Counted from the stretch's first letter, positions 19,989-29,945 are shown. The stretch: DNA of 64,000 nt from Symbiodinium sp. CCMP2592 (GCA_905221615.1 CAJNDT010001225.1:310001-374000), one strand, 5' to 3'. The notes: generated from the sequence alone by a model not told the origin. A program made the numbers and translations.

Positions 19989-20472
19989 ACAATCTCAATA
20001 TGAATCACGTGAAAAAGATCTCAACACGTGACAGCAGATGTCGCTCTTTTCCAAGAACGTCCGCTAAGTCCCAAGAGCAGTCTGGAGTTACGGAGTGAGA
20101 ACTGCCTGCTGCTAGCTCTCCAGGTCCATGGCTATGGACTCTCGGGTTCTTTCTCGAGCATAAAAAGCACTCAGGTGCCAGAGCAACGAATAGCACCTTC
20201 ACAAGCTTCATGCGTACTTTGCACATCTGAATTTCTGAAAGAAGCTCCTTGCTGTGTCGATCTAACACAGCCGTCTCATCAACGGGAAAGCCCGTCTTGC
20301 CATAAGCCCCGTAAGGGTTGAAGACAAGATCGTGAGAGACATGCTCGCATCATGCTGGATGGAAACCCCGCCGTGAGAGAACAGCTGGCCCAAGCCCAGC
20401 TCATCCCTGGAAATGGTACGGAGTGCAGCAACATATTCAAACGCAGTGCAGAATGGCCAAGGCCAGAGATAC
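19989..20472 (-). repeat. 3' terminal direct repeat of the retroelement
   Basis: 484 bp, aligning without gaps to the repeat at 24378-24861. The only difference I find is C at 20296 versus A at 24685. An 87-codon minus-strand frame is identical in both copies. Confidence 0.9.
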
Positions 20473-20615
20473 GAAGATCTCTGCACAAACCAAGAGCACA
20501 TGAACATCAGCAGAAAAAGAAAAGCTGCAAAACCACCACCCAAGATGAGCAGGGGTGTCACTGTGATCTGAACGCTGCGACCTGCTTGATCTGTTGGGCA
20601 TGAGATCGGCCCCAA
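20262..20615 (-). CDS. small ORF with one membrane segment at the 3' end of the retroelement
   Basis: 117 codons, starting 7 nt after the stop of the coiled-coil ORF and running into the terminal repeat. Residues about 20-43 (TPLLILGGGFAAFLFLLMFM and onward) form a strong hydrophobic helix; the rest has no recognised motif. It may be chance. The companion repeat encodes the same C-terminal part but lacks the hydrophobic segment. Confidence 0.35.
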   Translation of the reverse strand: MGPISCPTDQAGRSVQITVTPLLILGGGFAAFLFLLMFMCSWFVQRSSYLWPWPFCTAFEYVAALRTISRDELGLGQLFSHGGVSIQHDASMSLTILSSTLTGLMARRAFPLMRRLC

Positions 20616-20621
20616 CAGCTC

Positions 20622-21389
20622 TCACTGTGGAATCTCCAGCATGGATTGCAAGTGTCTTGTGACAGCTGCCACTCTCTCCTTTTGGGTCCGAGGGCAGGCT
20701 TGGCCCTCAGACTTGAGCACGCAGCCGAGGCTCCTCGAGTCGAGGCCAGCAACTGTCTGCAGTAAGCCTTCCCATTGCTCAGGGGCCTCTTCGCCGTCCG
20801 CCAGGACGTCCGTCAAGAGTCGGGTGGCTAATCTGCGCTGAGGGCCGGAAAGTTGGCAATCGGGGCCATTCTCTGGCACCTTGCCTACTGCACCAGCCCG
20901 GGAATCACGCGAAGAGGCACGTGAAGACTGCAGATGAGCTTCGAGTTTTGCTTGGAGGCTCTGTTCGATAGCTGCCAATCTGTCTCCCTGCTCTTTCTCG
21001 GACTTCTCTGACTCCACTTTGCACTTGAAGTTACGGAGTTCTCGCAGTTCAGCCTTGAGCTTGTTGTCACGGTTTCTGCGCTTCCCGTGAGCTGGAGAAG
21101 ACTCTGCTGAGCTGGAAAAGTCTTCGTCTGACCATTGCTGCTTGTGTGGTCGTCGTCGCTTCTTCCGTTCGTCTTGCAAAGACAAAGCAAACGCCACTCC
21201 TGCTTCGAAGCTGTTGCCACTGTCATTCCCATTCGAGAAAGATCGCTGCCTGTTGTTGTAACCGGACCAGTTTCCCCAGCTGCTGTTGTAGCCTCGCCAG
21301 CTACTTTTCCCGTAGCCTTTTCCACCAGCGAGGGCGTTAGGGCACAGCAGCAAGAGGCAAAGCCACGCCTGCTGGAAACTGGCAGCCAT
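20622..21389 (-). CDS. retroelement ORF: basic, coiled-coil protein with a hydrophobic N-terminus
   Basis: 255 residues, beginning 14 nt after the reverse-transcriptase stop. Residues 1-22 (AWLCLLLLCPNALAGG) look like a signal peptide. Residues 22-60 are Gly/Ser/Asn/Tyr-rich. A KKRRRPHKQQ cluster near residue 77 resembles a nuclear-localisation or nucleic-acid-binding patch. About 105-160 is a charged Glu/Lys/Leu helix likely to form a coiled coil. The disordered basic plus coiled-coil pattern resembles ORF1-type proteins of retroelements, but no sequence family is recognised and a secretory leader would be odd for that role. Confidence 0.6.
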   Translation of the reverse strand: MAASFQQAWLCLLLLCPNALAGGKGYGKSSWRGYNSSWGNWSGYNNRQRSFSNGNDSGNSFEAGVAFALSLQDERKKRRRPHKQQWSDEDFSSSAESSPAHGKRRNRDNKLKAELRELRNFKCKVESEKSEKEQGDRLAAIEQSLQAKLEAHLQSSRASSRDSRAGAVGKVPENGPDCQLSGPQRRLATRLLTDVLADGEEAPEQWEGLLQTVAGLDSRSLGCVLKSEGQACPRTQKERVAAVTRHLQSMLEIPQ

Positions 21390-21402
21390 GGCCCGGAAAA
21401 CA

Positions 21403-23364
21403 CTACTGGCTGTTTGCAGCTTCGCGCAGCAAGGTCTTGAACTGGGCCGAGCGAATGAGCGCGCGCATGAAAAGAATCACGTCCACATGCTCCAAGCGAT
21501 ATATGCTGAAAATTGCAGTAGCGAGCTGACGTATAGGCCAGCCACACTTATGATATGCCACCAATAGCTTTGCCATGTGCAATCGAAGATCTCGCTTTGA
21601 AGAGGAGATCATTGCAGCCCGCAAAAGAGCATTCAACAGCAACGGTCGAAGATACCCTCTCTTTCGGCCCCAGGACGGCGGTACTGAAGGTTCTTTCCAC
21701 TTTGGGGAGACAGACTTTGTGGGGGCATGAATTACCATGTCAAGCCAGGTTTGGGAATCGGAAGCATCATTGACTTCGAACTTCTCATCATACGCAAGCA
21801 GAATCATGTCACCCAAGCATCTGTGGCAGAAAGCATGCGAACCCATGAAAACATCATCGACATATCGTAAGTGTAAGCATGTTCGTCGCCAACTCCCTTG
21901 CAGATTGCAAAAGCCGTTCCTTTCACGCGTTGCCCTGGAGGACAACCATTGCTCTTCTTCTGGCCCCAGGACGCATGCTGTAGCAGTCTTGGAAGCAAGG
22001 CCTCCAATGGGTACCCCGCGCATCTTTGCAACTGCATGCCCAACGGAAACCATGGACATGGACATGGAAGCACAGAAAGTTGAAAAAACATCTCTGATGG
22101 TGAAGTAACGAAACAGGTTGCTGCGCATGTTGCTGGAGACCGACATGAAACCTTGTCTCTTCTTCTTCTTCGCCACTGCAACAAATTTCCATCCCATGTT
22201 AGCCGCTTTAATGGTAATCTTGTGGAAACACTCGCACGCTTTGGCTGCTTCAACCTCTTCGTAGAACTGGCTGGCGTCCGCCGTGAGCACTACGAAAAAC
22301 GGTTTCGAGCATTGGCATCTCAAGCACTGTCCCGGCACGTCGGGCATGGCTAAGTTTTTCAGTCCGGTATGCAGCTTCAGTCCAGCATCATGCAAGCTGG
22401 AGACTTCAACGCCAGGTGATATAGTCTTGATGATAATTTCTGCTCCGCGATTGTATGCGCGCTAGGCAGCTGCTGGCAGGCACCAGGCTTTCTTTTTGTC
22501 TTTGTCATCTGGGATCACTGCATTGTACCGCAAACTTCTCTTGAAGTCTCGTGTGTATGCGACATAAGCTTCTTGACTGCGTTCTGCCCGGAGCCTCTCC
22601 CGGTGGACAGAAGAGGATTGAGGGAGCATCTGCATGACTTGTCGCTTCGCAGCTTTGACACACTGAGAGCTGCAGCCGCATCGGCGTAGGACATCAACAG
22701 TAGTTCGCTGCACGTCGCCGACCATTTCACTTTCAGAAGGCCTCTTGATTACATCCCAGTTTTTCTCTGGTCGCTGGAAGCCTTGGCCGGCCAGAGTCTT
22801 GGCAACGAAATCCGGCTGGAGTTGCTCTACAGCAGGCAAGTTCGCAGTGCTGGCAGTCTTTACGTGGGACCAGCATGTCTTGAAAGTGGTAGCCTTTCCC
22901 ACATGGAATCTGAACTGCGACTTGAGCCATCTTTGTTCTGCTGGGTATTCCCACTTCCACTCGCTGATAGCATTGAAAAGGACAGCGCGCTGTACTGGTA
23001 GGCATTCCGCTTGGCCAATTGGCACACTGATTGGCCTGTCAGGCAGACCACGCCATCGTAAATAGTTGCAGATTTGAGCCGTCATCATCCTTTTCTGCCC
23101 AGGCCTGGGTAGCTTCTCTCTCAAGGCTGAAAGGCTAGGTGCGAGGAAGCTTTTTTTCCAGGCTGTCTGCACACGTTCCCAGTCAATGCTTGTTCCACGG
23201 GTAGCCAGCCACAGGGAAAACAGGCCACATTCGCTTGGCATCAAGATGTTTAGTGGGCCCATCATCTTGGTTGTTGCCCATTGCTGTTGCACCCGGGCTG
23301 TATGATCGGTGCGGCCGTAATGCCAGACTCCTTCTGCTTCATCTTCTCGTGGAAACCTTGACAT
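21403..23364 (-). CDS. reverse transcriptase of the Penelope-like element, one in-frame TAG
   Basis: Two open stretches, 23364-22462 (300 codons) and 22395-21403 (330 codons), are in the same frame and separated only by a TAG at 22464-22462; reading through gives about 650 residues. Reverse-transcriptase landmarks in order: DKDKKKAWCLP upstream, motif A LTADASQFYE, motif B GVPIGGLASK, catalytic motif C LRYVDDVF, then FEVNDASDSQTWLDMVI, equivalent to the FLDV-type motif after the palm in Penelope-like enzymes. The upstream part is rich in Trp and basic residues. The TAG lies just before motif A. Confidence 0.75.
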
Positions 23365-24329
23365 CTGCTCTGGATTACTTTGGCCTTGAAGCTCTGAGTC
23401 ACAATTTGCGAGAACTGAGGCCTGAGACTTTTCCAGAGTCTGTTCCGATTTGCCGGAGATTTTCTTGCCATCGTTCGAGAGTGATTTGCATTCGGTCGAT
23501 GGGTCACGATGTCATACTTTTCGCAGGCCAGGATCCAGGGCTTCTCACTTTCTTGTGCGACCAGGAAGCAAGTCTCCCATGGACAATGTCGCCGAGCCAG
23601 TTTGTATCGGAAACAGTTTGAGCCTGACACCTTCGGTCGCACAGTGCCCATCAGATGCTCCATGAAACGAGAAACAACTCCGGAGATCGCAGGCCGGCTA
23701 TCCCGATGCCTCGAAGCAATGCCCGTGTATGGGAAATGCTCGTTGAACCACTGATACAGGCAACATGTCTTTGAGTGATCATTGTCGAGTGCTCTTCTCT
23801 GCATGACTAAAAAGTCATGCACGATGCTCTTGTCATTCTGTGTGTTGGAGAAAACCAGCGCAAATTGGGGAGGTAGTACGCGAGCCACTGCTGCTGCCCT
23901 GGATGTGTGAGCATGTTGCTGCAGCCAGAGGCAAGATCTGGCCATTGCACAACAGCAGATCAAACGTTCGGCATCTGGACAGACTCTGCGCGATTTTAGC
24001 TCGACCGGGAAAAACCATTCGCCTAGGAGCACGAGCATCGCGTTGATGGCCTTCCACAAACAACTGGAGCGTCGTCTCCTTGACAATGCGGTTTTAATGC
24101 GGCTGAAAATGCTGCTGCACAGAAGTGTGACGACCTCACGCCGCTCTTCAGCCGCCAGCTTTCTCATTTCTTGTGGATTGAGTACGGTATCGGAAATATG
24201 GAGCATGGACAGCCATAGATTGCACGCCGTAAGTACAATCTGCGAGCCATCCATGGATTGAAGAACCACGACTTCGAAATGCGAAGTCGGGAAACACTGA
24301 GCTGCCGTAGAGACGCGCCACAAAGACAC
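23262..24329 (-). CDS. N-terminal ORF of the retroelement, possible GIY-YIG nuclease region
   Basis: 355 codons in a frame offset from the reverse-transcriptase ORF, overlapping it by about 100 nt. Residues around 205-245 include PYTGIASRHRDSRPAISG and VVSRFMEHL, which recall the GIY-YIG core (YxG, Arg, then R..EH). The GIY half is not convincing, so the domain call is weak. The frames change around 23262-23364, by mutation or by a frameshift used in expression. Confidence 0.45.
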   Translation of the reverse strand: MSLWRVSTAAQCFPTSHFEVVVLQSMDGSQIVLTACNLWLSMLHISDTVLNPQEMRKLAAEERREVVTLLCSSIFSRIKTALSRRRRSSCLWKAINAMLVLLGEWFFPVELKSRRVCPDAERLICCCAMARSCLWLQQHAHTSRAAAVARVLPPQFALVFSNTQNDKSIVHDFLVMQRRALDNDHSKTCCLYQWFNEHFPYTGIASRHRDSRPAISGVVSRFMEHLMGTVRPKVSGSNCFRYKLARRHCPWETCFLVAQESEKPWILACEKYDIVTHRPNANHSRTMARKSPANRNRLWKSLRPQFSQIVTQSFKAKVIQSRCQGFHEKMKQKESGITAAPIIQPGCNSNGQQPR

Positions 24330-24377
24330 CAGAAAAAGGCAGTGCAGTAGCCTCCGGAAAAGCGCAGTGAGCGAGAA

Positions 24378-24861
24378 ACAATCTCAATATGAATCACGTG
24401 AAAAAGATCTCAACACGTGACAGCAGATGTCGCTCTTTTCCAAGAACGTCCGCTAAGTCCCAAGAGCAGTCTGGAGTTACGGAGTGAGAACTGCCTGCTG
24501 CTAGCTCTCCAGGTCCATGGCTATGGACTCTCGGGTTCTTTCTCGAGCATAAAAAGCACTCAGGTGCCAGAGCAACGAATAGCACCTTCACAAGCTTCAT
24601 GCGTACTTTGCACATCTGAATTTCTGAAAGAAGCTCCTTGCTGTGTCGATCTAACACAGCCGTCTCATCAACGGGAAAGCCCGTATTGCCATAAGCCCCG
24701 TAAGGGTTGAAGACAAGATCGTGAGAGACATGCTCGCATCATGCTGGATGGAAACCCCGCCGTGAGAGAACAGCTGGCCCAAGCCCAGCTCATCCCTGGA
24801 AATGGTACGGAGTGCAGCAACATATTCAAACGCAGTGCAGAATGGCCAAGGCCAGAGATAC
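24378..24861 (-). repeat. 5' terminal direct repeat of the retroelement
   Basis: 484 bp, lying upstream of the ORFs in transcription order. Its outer end (ATCTC... read minus) abuts the target-site duplication. No convincing hammerhead ribozyme core was found on either strand by eye. Confidence 0.9.
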
Positions 24862-24993
24862 AAGGGTCACAACAGTATCTTCTTTGGCCTGAAAGTAGTC
24901 CCTGTATAGGGACTCTTGTGGCCGAAGTATAATATACTATTTGGGTACATGGACCCTTAGGGCCTTAAGGGTGTTTCACAGGGTGTATATGAA

Positions 24994-25090
24994 GAGGCCT
25001 TACTAATTAGAAAAGGGCTTGGGGGGCCATTATACTATCGTTATAATAAGGAACCCCCCAAATAGTATAGGTATTTATTAAGGCCCCTAT
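24994..25090. mobile_element. F2 inverted-repeat element
   Basis: AGGCCTTACTAATTAGAAAA faces GTATTTATTAAGGCCCCTAT. It directly follows the last codons of the candidate exon at 25197-25087. Confidence 0.8.
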
Positions 25091-26472
25091 AGTAATGAAG
25101 GGGAGGGCGCCGGGCCCGCTTGGCCCTCTGGTGTCCCTCTTCGCGGCATCGTTTGGAGCCCTCTTCCCAGGGAGGCTTGCTTCTGGGTCTCCTCATCCTC
25201 TTAATTTGGGAGCCTCCCTTAATTGAGGCATGTATTCCTTAAATGATAGTAGGACCCCTGATATGATCTAAGGGAGATTCCTCAATCCAAGGGTAAAAGG
25301 AGGGATACTTAATAAGGCCCCCTGGGTATATACCCTTACTGTAGCTACTATATACCCATTGAGCCTTAGCCTTAATAATTTGAGTAGGGTTTCAGGTTTC
25401 GGGTTTAGGGTTCGCCTTAATGATTTGAGTAGGGTTCTGGGGCGCATCAAACATACAACAAATGTTATCAATGATGCTGGGGACTACAAGGGGGACATAT
25501 TCATTGCGAAACGTTTCTGAACCCTGTAGTGCGGTGAGCTTGGTTAGGTTCAGGGTCTAGGCCCCACTTCCCCGCACTTCCTCTGAAAAGGCCCTTACGC
25601 CTGCAAAAAAATGCCCCCTTGGCCCCTAAAGCCAAAACGCCGGCAGGCACCGGCAAGAACGTAAGGAAGAAATCCTAGGGCCGAACCACCCCGGTATCGG
25701 GAGCACCCTATCAGCGACCCAAGGCAAGGGTTCAGGGTTTAGGGTGTACCTCGACCCTGAATGAGCTACCTTTGTAAGGACTTACATAAGGAAATCATAA
25801 TAAGGGGCGCCCAAAAAGGTAGGTGCTCTAGGGTCCAGGTGGGGTTTAGGGGTGCGCTAGGCAATAGAGTGAGGAAGCAAGCCACTTAAAGTGGGAGTCC
25901 GGGCAGTAAGGCTGCTCAGCAGACTGCTTTGCGTCACCAGGGGCCACCATAAGCCCACAGTAAGCCCTAAAACCCCTAAGCCCAAACCCTGAACTAGACG
26001 CCCTTCCTTGGAGAACCCGACAGGTAGAACCCTTCTCGAAACAGCCAAGCTTCTAGAGTACTGTGGAGTCATTATAGCACAGTCATCCAAGCCCCTATTA
26101 AATACCTCAAACCCCAGATCTCAACCCTGAACCGTAAAATCCCTGAACCCCAAACCCTCTTAACCCGAAGCTGCGGAAACCCTTATCTCCCTAAGCCCTA
26201 CACCCTCGACCCAAAACTCGAAACTCCTAAAGCCCTAAGGAGCTCGCTGGGAGGTGTCGTACCGAATTGCTCAGAGATCCCAATACCCCTTAATTAAGGA
26301 ACATACCTTCAACCATGGGGGCCTTCATATTATGGTTTAAGGTATATTCCTTAACTAAGGGCTATTGGGATTTCTGGGTAAGGTCCTAAACCCTAAACCC
26401 CGGGCCTGCGTCCAACATCCCTCCGGGGGGCTCAAGGTGCCTTCGTACCGCCGATTCTTGTTGGAGACGCAT
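25087..26472 (-). CDS. candidate two-exon coding segment, low-complexity protein
   Basis: Exon 26472-26410 begins MRLQQESAVRRHLEPPGGML and has a possible GC donor. Exon 25197-25087 follows an AG|G acceptor and reads DEETQKQASLGRGLQTMPRR, then a Gly/Pro/Ala tail. The apparent stop TAG lies in the terminal TA of the adjacent F2 element, so the true exon may instead be spliced before it and continue into the exons below 20 kb. Phases match. No homology is recognised. Confidence 0.3.
26270..26382. mobile_element. F7 inverted-repeat element
   Basis: TCAGAGATCCCAATACCCCT faces GGGCTATTGGGATTTCTGG around a core with TTCATATTATGG. Confidence 0.85.
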
Positions 26473-27213
26473 GGGGTTCTAGGTTTTAGGGTATGAGGGT
26501 TTGGGGTATTAGGGTATTAGGTTTAGGGTTTGAGACTTAGGGCTTAGGGTATGAGGGTTTTAGATTTAGGGTATAATGTCTTAGGTTTAGGCTATTAGTG
26601 GGGTTTAGGGGTTGAGGGCTTGATGTTAGTTTAAAGGGCGAGGGATGGTGTTGGTGAGGAGTTTGAGGAAACGCTCGTTCTTGGTGGAGATTCGTTTGTT
26701 GAACCGACATCCGCCACATCGTACTTGCAGGTGCAGAGCTACGTAAAACTTATAACCTAACGAAAACTGTGCATGCAACACCAGTATGCGGTATTCTGGA
26801 ACAATCTATATGCTATATACTTGGGGGCCACCTTGGGGACTGATAACCAAGTCAGTGCTCAATTCGGGTTCGTGGTTTAGAGGTTACCCTAACCCCGAAA
26901 CCAAAAACCCTGAACTCCGTCAATCCTCAACCCTAAACTAACCTAACCAACAGAAACAACTCGGATGAACGACACATGAATACATAGGTCTATACAAATG
27001 TTTCTGACCTCCTCGGGTTACGCCCCTTTAAACTAACATCAAACCCTAAACCCTAAACCCCTAAACCCTAGAAACCCCTCATAGCCCAAAACCCCATGCC
27101 TAGCTAGTTCGCGCATGTTTTGTGCCGCCCTAATGTCTCCCAGCTCTGCACACCGACGCCCTAAACCCTAACACAGGATCGCAGCCATCGCTCGTTGCGA
27201 AGCCTACTGGCAT

Positions 27214-28563
27214 CTACTGCCCACCTCGTAACTGATCCTGTACCGCACTGCTGTCTCCACCGTAGGATTTACTGCCCCAGGTCACCACGGATCCATCGCC
27301 CAAGATGGCAGCAAATGCCCCACGAGAGGCTTGGATCAGCTGTACGGTCTTGAGCTGCTCCTGTACCTCACTGCTGTCGCCGCCACAATAGACATCACCC
27401 CAGGTGACCACAGATCCATCACCCAGGACTGCAGCAAATGCATAATCAGAAGCTTGGATCTGCTGCACATCGCGCAGCTGCTCCTGTACTGCACTGCTGT
27501 CTCCACCATAGTTGACATGACCCCAGGTGACCACCGATCCATCATCCAGGATTGCAGCAAATGCAGCTTCAGAAGCTTGGATTTGCCGCACATGTCGCAG
27601 CTGATCCTGTACCGCACTGCTGTCGCCACCAGAGTCGGCATGCCCCCAGGTGACAACACATCCGTCGACCAAAATTGCAGCAAATGCACCCCAGGAAGCT
27701 TGGATGTGCTGCACATCTTGCAGCCTCTCCTGTACGGAACTGCAGTCACCGCCACAGTTGTCATGCCCCCACGTGACTACAGACCCATCACCCAGGATTG
27801 CAGCAAACGCGCGATCAGAAGCTTGGATGTGTTGCACGTTCTTCAACTGCTCCTGTACAGCACTGCTGTCGCCACCCGCGGCGGCATCACCCCAAGTGAC
27901 GCCCAATCCGTCGCCCTGGATTGCAGCAAATGCACCATCAGAAGCTTGGATCTGCCGCACATCTCGCAGCTGATCCTGTACCGTGCTGCTGTCGCCACCA
28001 CAGTGGTTGTGGCCCCAGGTGACCACAGATCCATCACGCAGCATTGCAGCAAATGCACCGTTTGAAGCTTGGATCTGCTGCACATCGCGCAGCTGCTCCT
28101 GTACTGCACTGCTGTCTCCACCATGGTGGACATCACCCCAGGTGACCACAGATCCATCACCCAGGATTGCAGCAAATGCATAATCAGAAGCTTGGATCTG
28201 CTGCACATCTCGCAGCTGATCCTGTACCGCACTATTGTCATCACCAGAGTCGGCTCTCCCCCAGGTGACCACATCTCCGTCTCCAAGAATTGCAGTGAAG
28301 GCACCGAACAGCTGCATTGTCCTTGTGGCTAGGAGTTGCACTTGCTTCACATGTAACACGAGCTCGTCTCCGTTCTTCAACCTCGCTTCTGTGATAGTTT
28401 TTGCTCCGTCAAGGACCTCTCCAGAAGAATTCAGCAGCCTCCCTCTGCCCGTGGCCAGAGCTCTCTGTGCACAATGCTTCAATGACTTAACAGATGCATC
28501 TGCCTCCACCTCCAAAGAGACACGCTTGCCACTGAGCAGATGCACGTCTAGAGAAATCGGCAT
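27214..28563 (-). CDS. ubiquitin-like domain plus nine short RCC1-like repeats (copy 1)
   Basis: Intronless, about 449 residues from ATG 28563. An upstream in-frame ATG at 28734 is rejected because the added residues are translated F2 element. Residues 1-75 look ubiquitin-like (VHLLSGKRVSLEVEADAS, LLNSSGEVLDGAKTITEA, GDELVLHV). Nine units of 41 residues follow, each of the form VTWG-x5-GGDSSAVQ-x-QL-x-DVQQIQAS-x-AFAAILGDGS. These are shorter than canonical RCC1 blades but keep the DGSVVTWG core of that fold, so a beta-propeller or solenoid is inferred. Such proteins are often labelled HERC/RCC1-like in dinoflagellates; function is unknown. Confidence 0.85.
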   Translation of the reverse strand: MPISLDVHLLSGKRVSLEVEADASVKSLKHCAQRALATGRGRLLNSSGEVLDGAKTITEARLKNGDELVLHVKQVQLLATRTMQLFGAFTAILGDGDVVTWGRADSGDDNSAVQDQLRDVQQIQASDYAFAAILGDGSVVTWGDVHHGGDSSAVQEQLRDVQQIQASNGAFAAMLRDGSVVTWGHNHCGGDSSTVQDQLRDVRQIQASDGAFAAIQGDGLGVTWGDAAAGGDSSAVQEQLKNVQHIQASDRAFAAILGDGSVVTWGHDNCGGDCSSVQERLQDVQHIQASWGAFAAILVDGCVVTWGHADSGGDSSAVQDQLRHVRQIQASEAAFAAILDDGSVVTWGHVNYGGDSSAVQEQLRDVQQIQASDYAFAAVLGDGSVVTWGDVYCGGDSSEVQEQLKTVQLIQASRGAFAAILGDGSVVTWGSKSYGGDSSAVQDQLRGGQ

Positions 28564-28619
28564 GAGGGCTCGTAGAGTGATCGCTGCAGGCAATGGCAAG
28601 ACCAAAGACTTTAACCTAC

Positions 28620-28713
28620 TTGGGGCCTTAATAATCAGAACAGGGCTTTGGGGGCCCATTATAATGATAAGAAGGAGCCCCCAAAATAGTAATTTTGGTA
28701 AATATTTAGAGAT
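28620..28713. mobile_element. F2 inverted-repeat element just upstream of copy 1
   Basis: TTGGGGCCTTAATAATCAGA faces a decayed ATATTTAGAGATC end. It sits about 55 nt from the ATG, in the same place and orientation as the F2 element before copy 2. Confidence 0.75.
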
Positions 28714-28785
28714 CATATGTAAAGACTGAAGCAACCCTGGATGACTGGGCCTATAGGCTTGATTTTGAGGTTTGCTCTTATACTT

Positions 28786-28894
28786 ATATGGGTGGTTGTT
28801 AAAATTATGGTCCCTTTTTATGGGTCCCTATGATAGTACGGCACCTATTATTCAGGGTACCCAAAAGGGAACCTTAATTTTGACAACTACCCAT
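28786..28894. mobile_element. F4 inverted-repeat element
   Basis: TGGGTGGTTGTTAAAATTAT faces TTAATTTTGACAACTACCCA with TATA on both flanks. Confidence 0.85.
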
Positions 28895-29519
28895 ATAATA
28901 TACTGCGCAATAGCCGGGCCATTATTCGGATCGGTTTGGGGGTCAATAGAGAGCTAGTACTCCAGGCTAAACGCATACCAGGACCCAGGATATCAGGGTA
29001 ATCACAGTTTCTGCTACGATTTGTTCTAGCTCTGAGCGAAGGTTGTAAATTAGAAAGGTTAAACATCGGGGTCGGATTGTAATCTTGCGTCAAAGGTCGC
29101 AAGGTATGCTGCCAACATGCACACGCTCTCCCCTGCGGAACTTCAAAACCTAACTTGCAGTCTGGATCAGACACCAGAAGCCTAAACGTGTGAGGACTGG
29201 TGGCAGTATCGCGGTAGTTCTTGGGCTAGACCCACCCAAGAGTACCCCCCTCCAAAAAGAAGGTGCCCTTTTTGGTTTACAGGGGCTTATAAGGGCCTAC
29301 TCTAGGTCCTAGTGGGGGGGCTTGAATTTTGATCCCTGAACACAGCCTTAAATCTCAAGCCTGAGCGTGGCTGCGGGGATCCCAATACGGACTTTTGGCT
29401 CTAGCAACGGTTTACTATACTATTTTGGGGTTCCTGACTATGGCTATCGCATAGCGGTCCCCCAAACCCTATTCCAATTATTAAGGCCCCTAGATTAGGT
29501 GGGCTTCGGGGCTCGGTTT

Positions 29520-29621
29520 GGGAGTTTCCGAAAATGGGGGACCCTAATATAGCACCCTAAATAGTAGGATCCTTATTATAAGGACCCCCAAGTAAGGTAC
29601 CCGTAATTTTCGGAAACTCCC
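29520..29621. mobile_element. F3 inverted-repeat element
   Basis: GGGAGTTTCCGAAAATGGGG faces GTAATTTTCGGAAACTCCC. Confidence 0.9.
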
Positions 29622-29712
29622 TAATGAGGACCCGGACCCTAAACCCTAAACCCCAAACCCTAAACCCCAAACCCTTTGGGTCCGAGAGGATTGAGTGTTT
29701 AGGCTGAACATT

Positions 29713-29817
29713 TGGGTGGTTGTCAAAAATATGGTCCCTTTTTGGGCCCCTAATATAGTACGGCACCTATTATATTTAGGGTACCCCAAAAAGGGACCCT
29801 AATTTTGACAACCACCC
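29713..29817. mobile_element. F4 inverted-repeat element
   Basis: GGGTGGTTGTCAAAAATATG faces CTAATTTTGACAACCACCCC. Confidence 0.9.
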
Positions 29818-29834
29818 CTTTTGTTAGAGGCTCC

Positions 29835-29945
29835 ACTACTATTTGCTTAAGAACCCCCAAAAAATAAAAAATATATTCCTTATAGGGATAATACAGGGAT
29901 TATTATTTCTTATTTTTTGGGGGGTTTCTTAAGCAAATAGTAGAC
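29835..29945. mobile_element. F10 inverted-repeat element
   Basis: TACTATTTGCTTAAGAACCC faces GGGTTTCTTAAGCAAATAGTA. A short direct repeat CCCCTTTTGTTAGAGGCTCC flanks both sides. Confidence 0.9.

Larger units (their letters stand above)
19982..24872 (-). mobile_element. Penelope-like retroelement with long terminal direct repeats
   Basis: The element lies between two copies of AAGGGTCACAA (19982-19992 and 24862-24872), read as an 11-bp target-site duplication. Terminal direct repeats of 484 bp occupy 19989-20472 and 24378-24861. Internal minus-strand ORFs in order are a possible GIY-YIG-type region, a reverse transcriptase, a basic coiled-coil ORF and a short ORF with one membrane segment. 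The reverse-transcriptase motifs, variable-length duplication and long direct repeats fit Penelope-like elements better than LTR or LINE elements: no integrase, RNase H or protease is seen, and the repeats do not begin TG. Endonuclease-before-reverse-transcriptase order would match the permuted Penelope clades; that point is tentative. Confidence 0.7.

Noticed and set aside
19989..24861. Classical LTR retrotransposon
   Set aside because: No gag, protease, RNase H or integrase motifs, and the repeats lack TG...CA ends; the reverse-transcriptase motifs fit Penelope-like enzymes better.
24378..24861. Hammerhead ribozyme in the terminal repeat
   Set aside because: A TTGATGAG word on the minus strand lacks the essential C of the CTGATGA core, and no matching GAAA element was found.
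27331..28332. Long plus-strand frames with repeated LDLLHI...LLLY words opposite the RCC1-like genes
   Set aside because: They are antisense shadows of the 123-nt repeat unit; the minus frame has the ubiquitin-like start and a conserved domain logic.
28564..28734. N-terminal extension of UBL/RCC1 copy 1 from ATG 28734
   Set aside because: The added residues translate an F2 element; copies 2 and 3 start at the equivalent of 28563.
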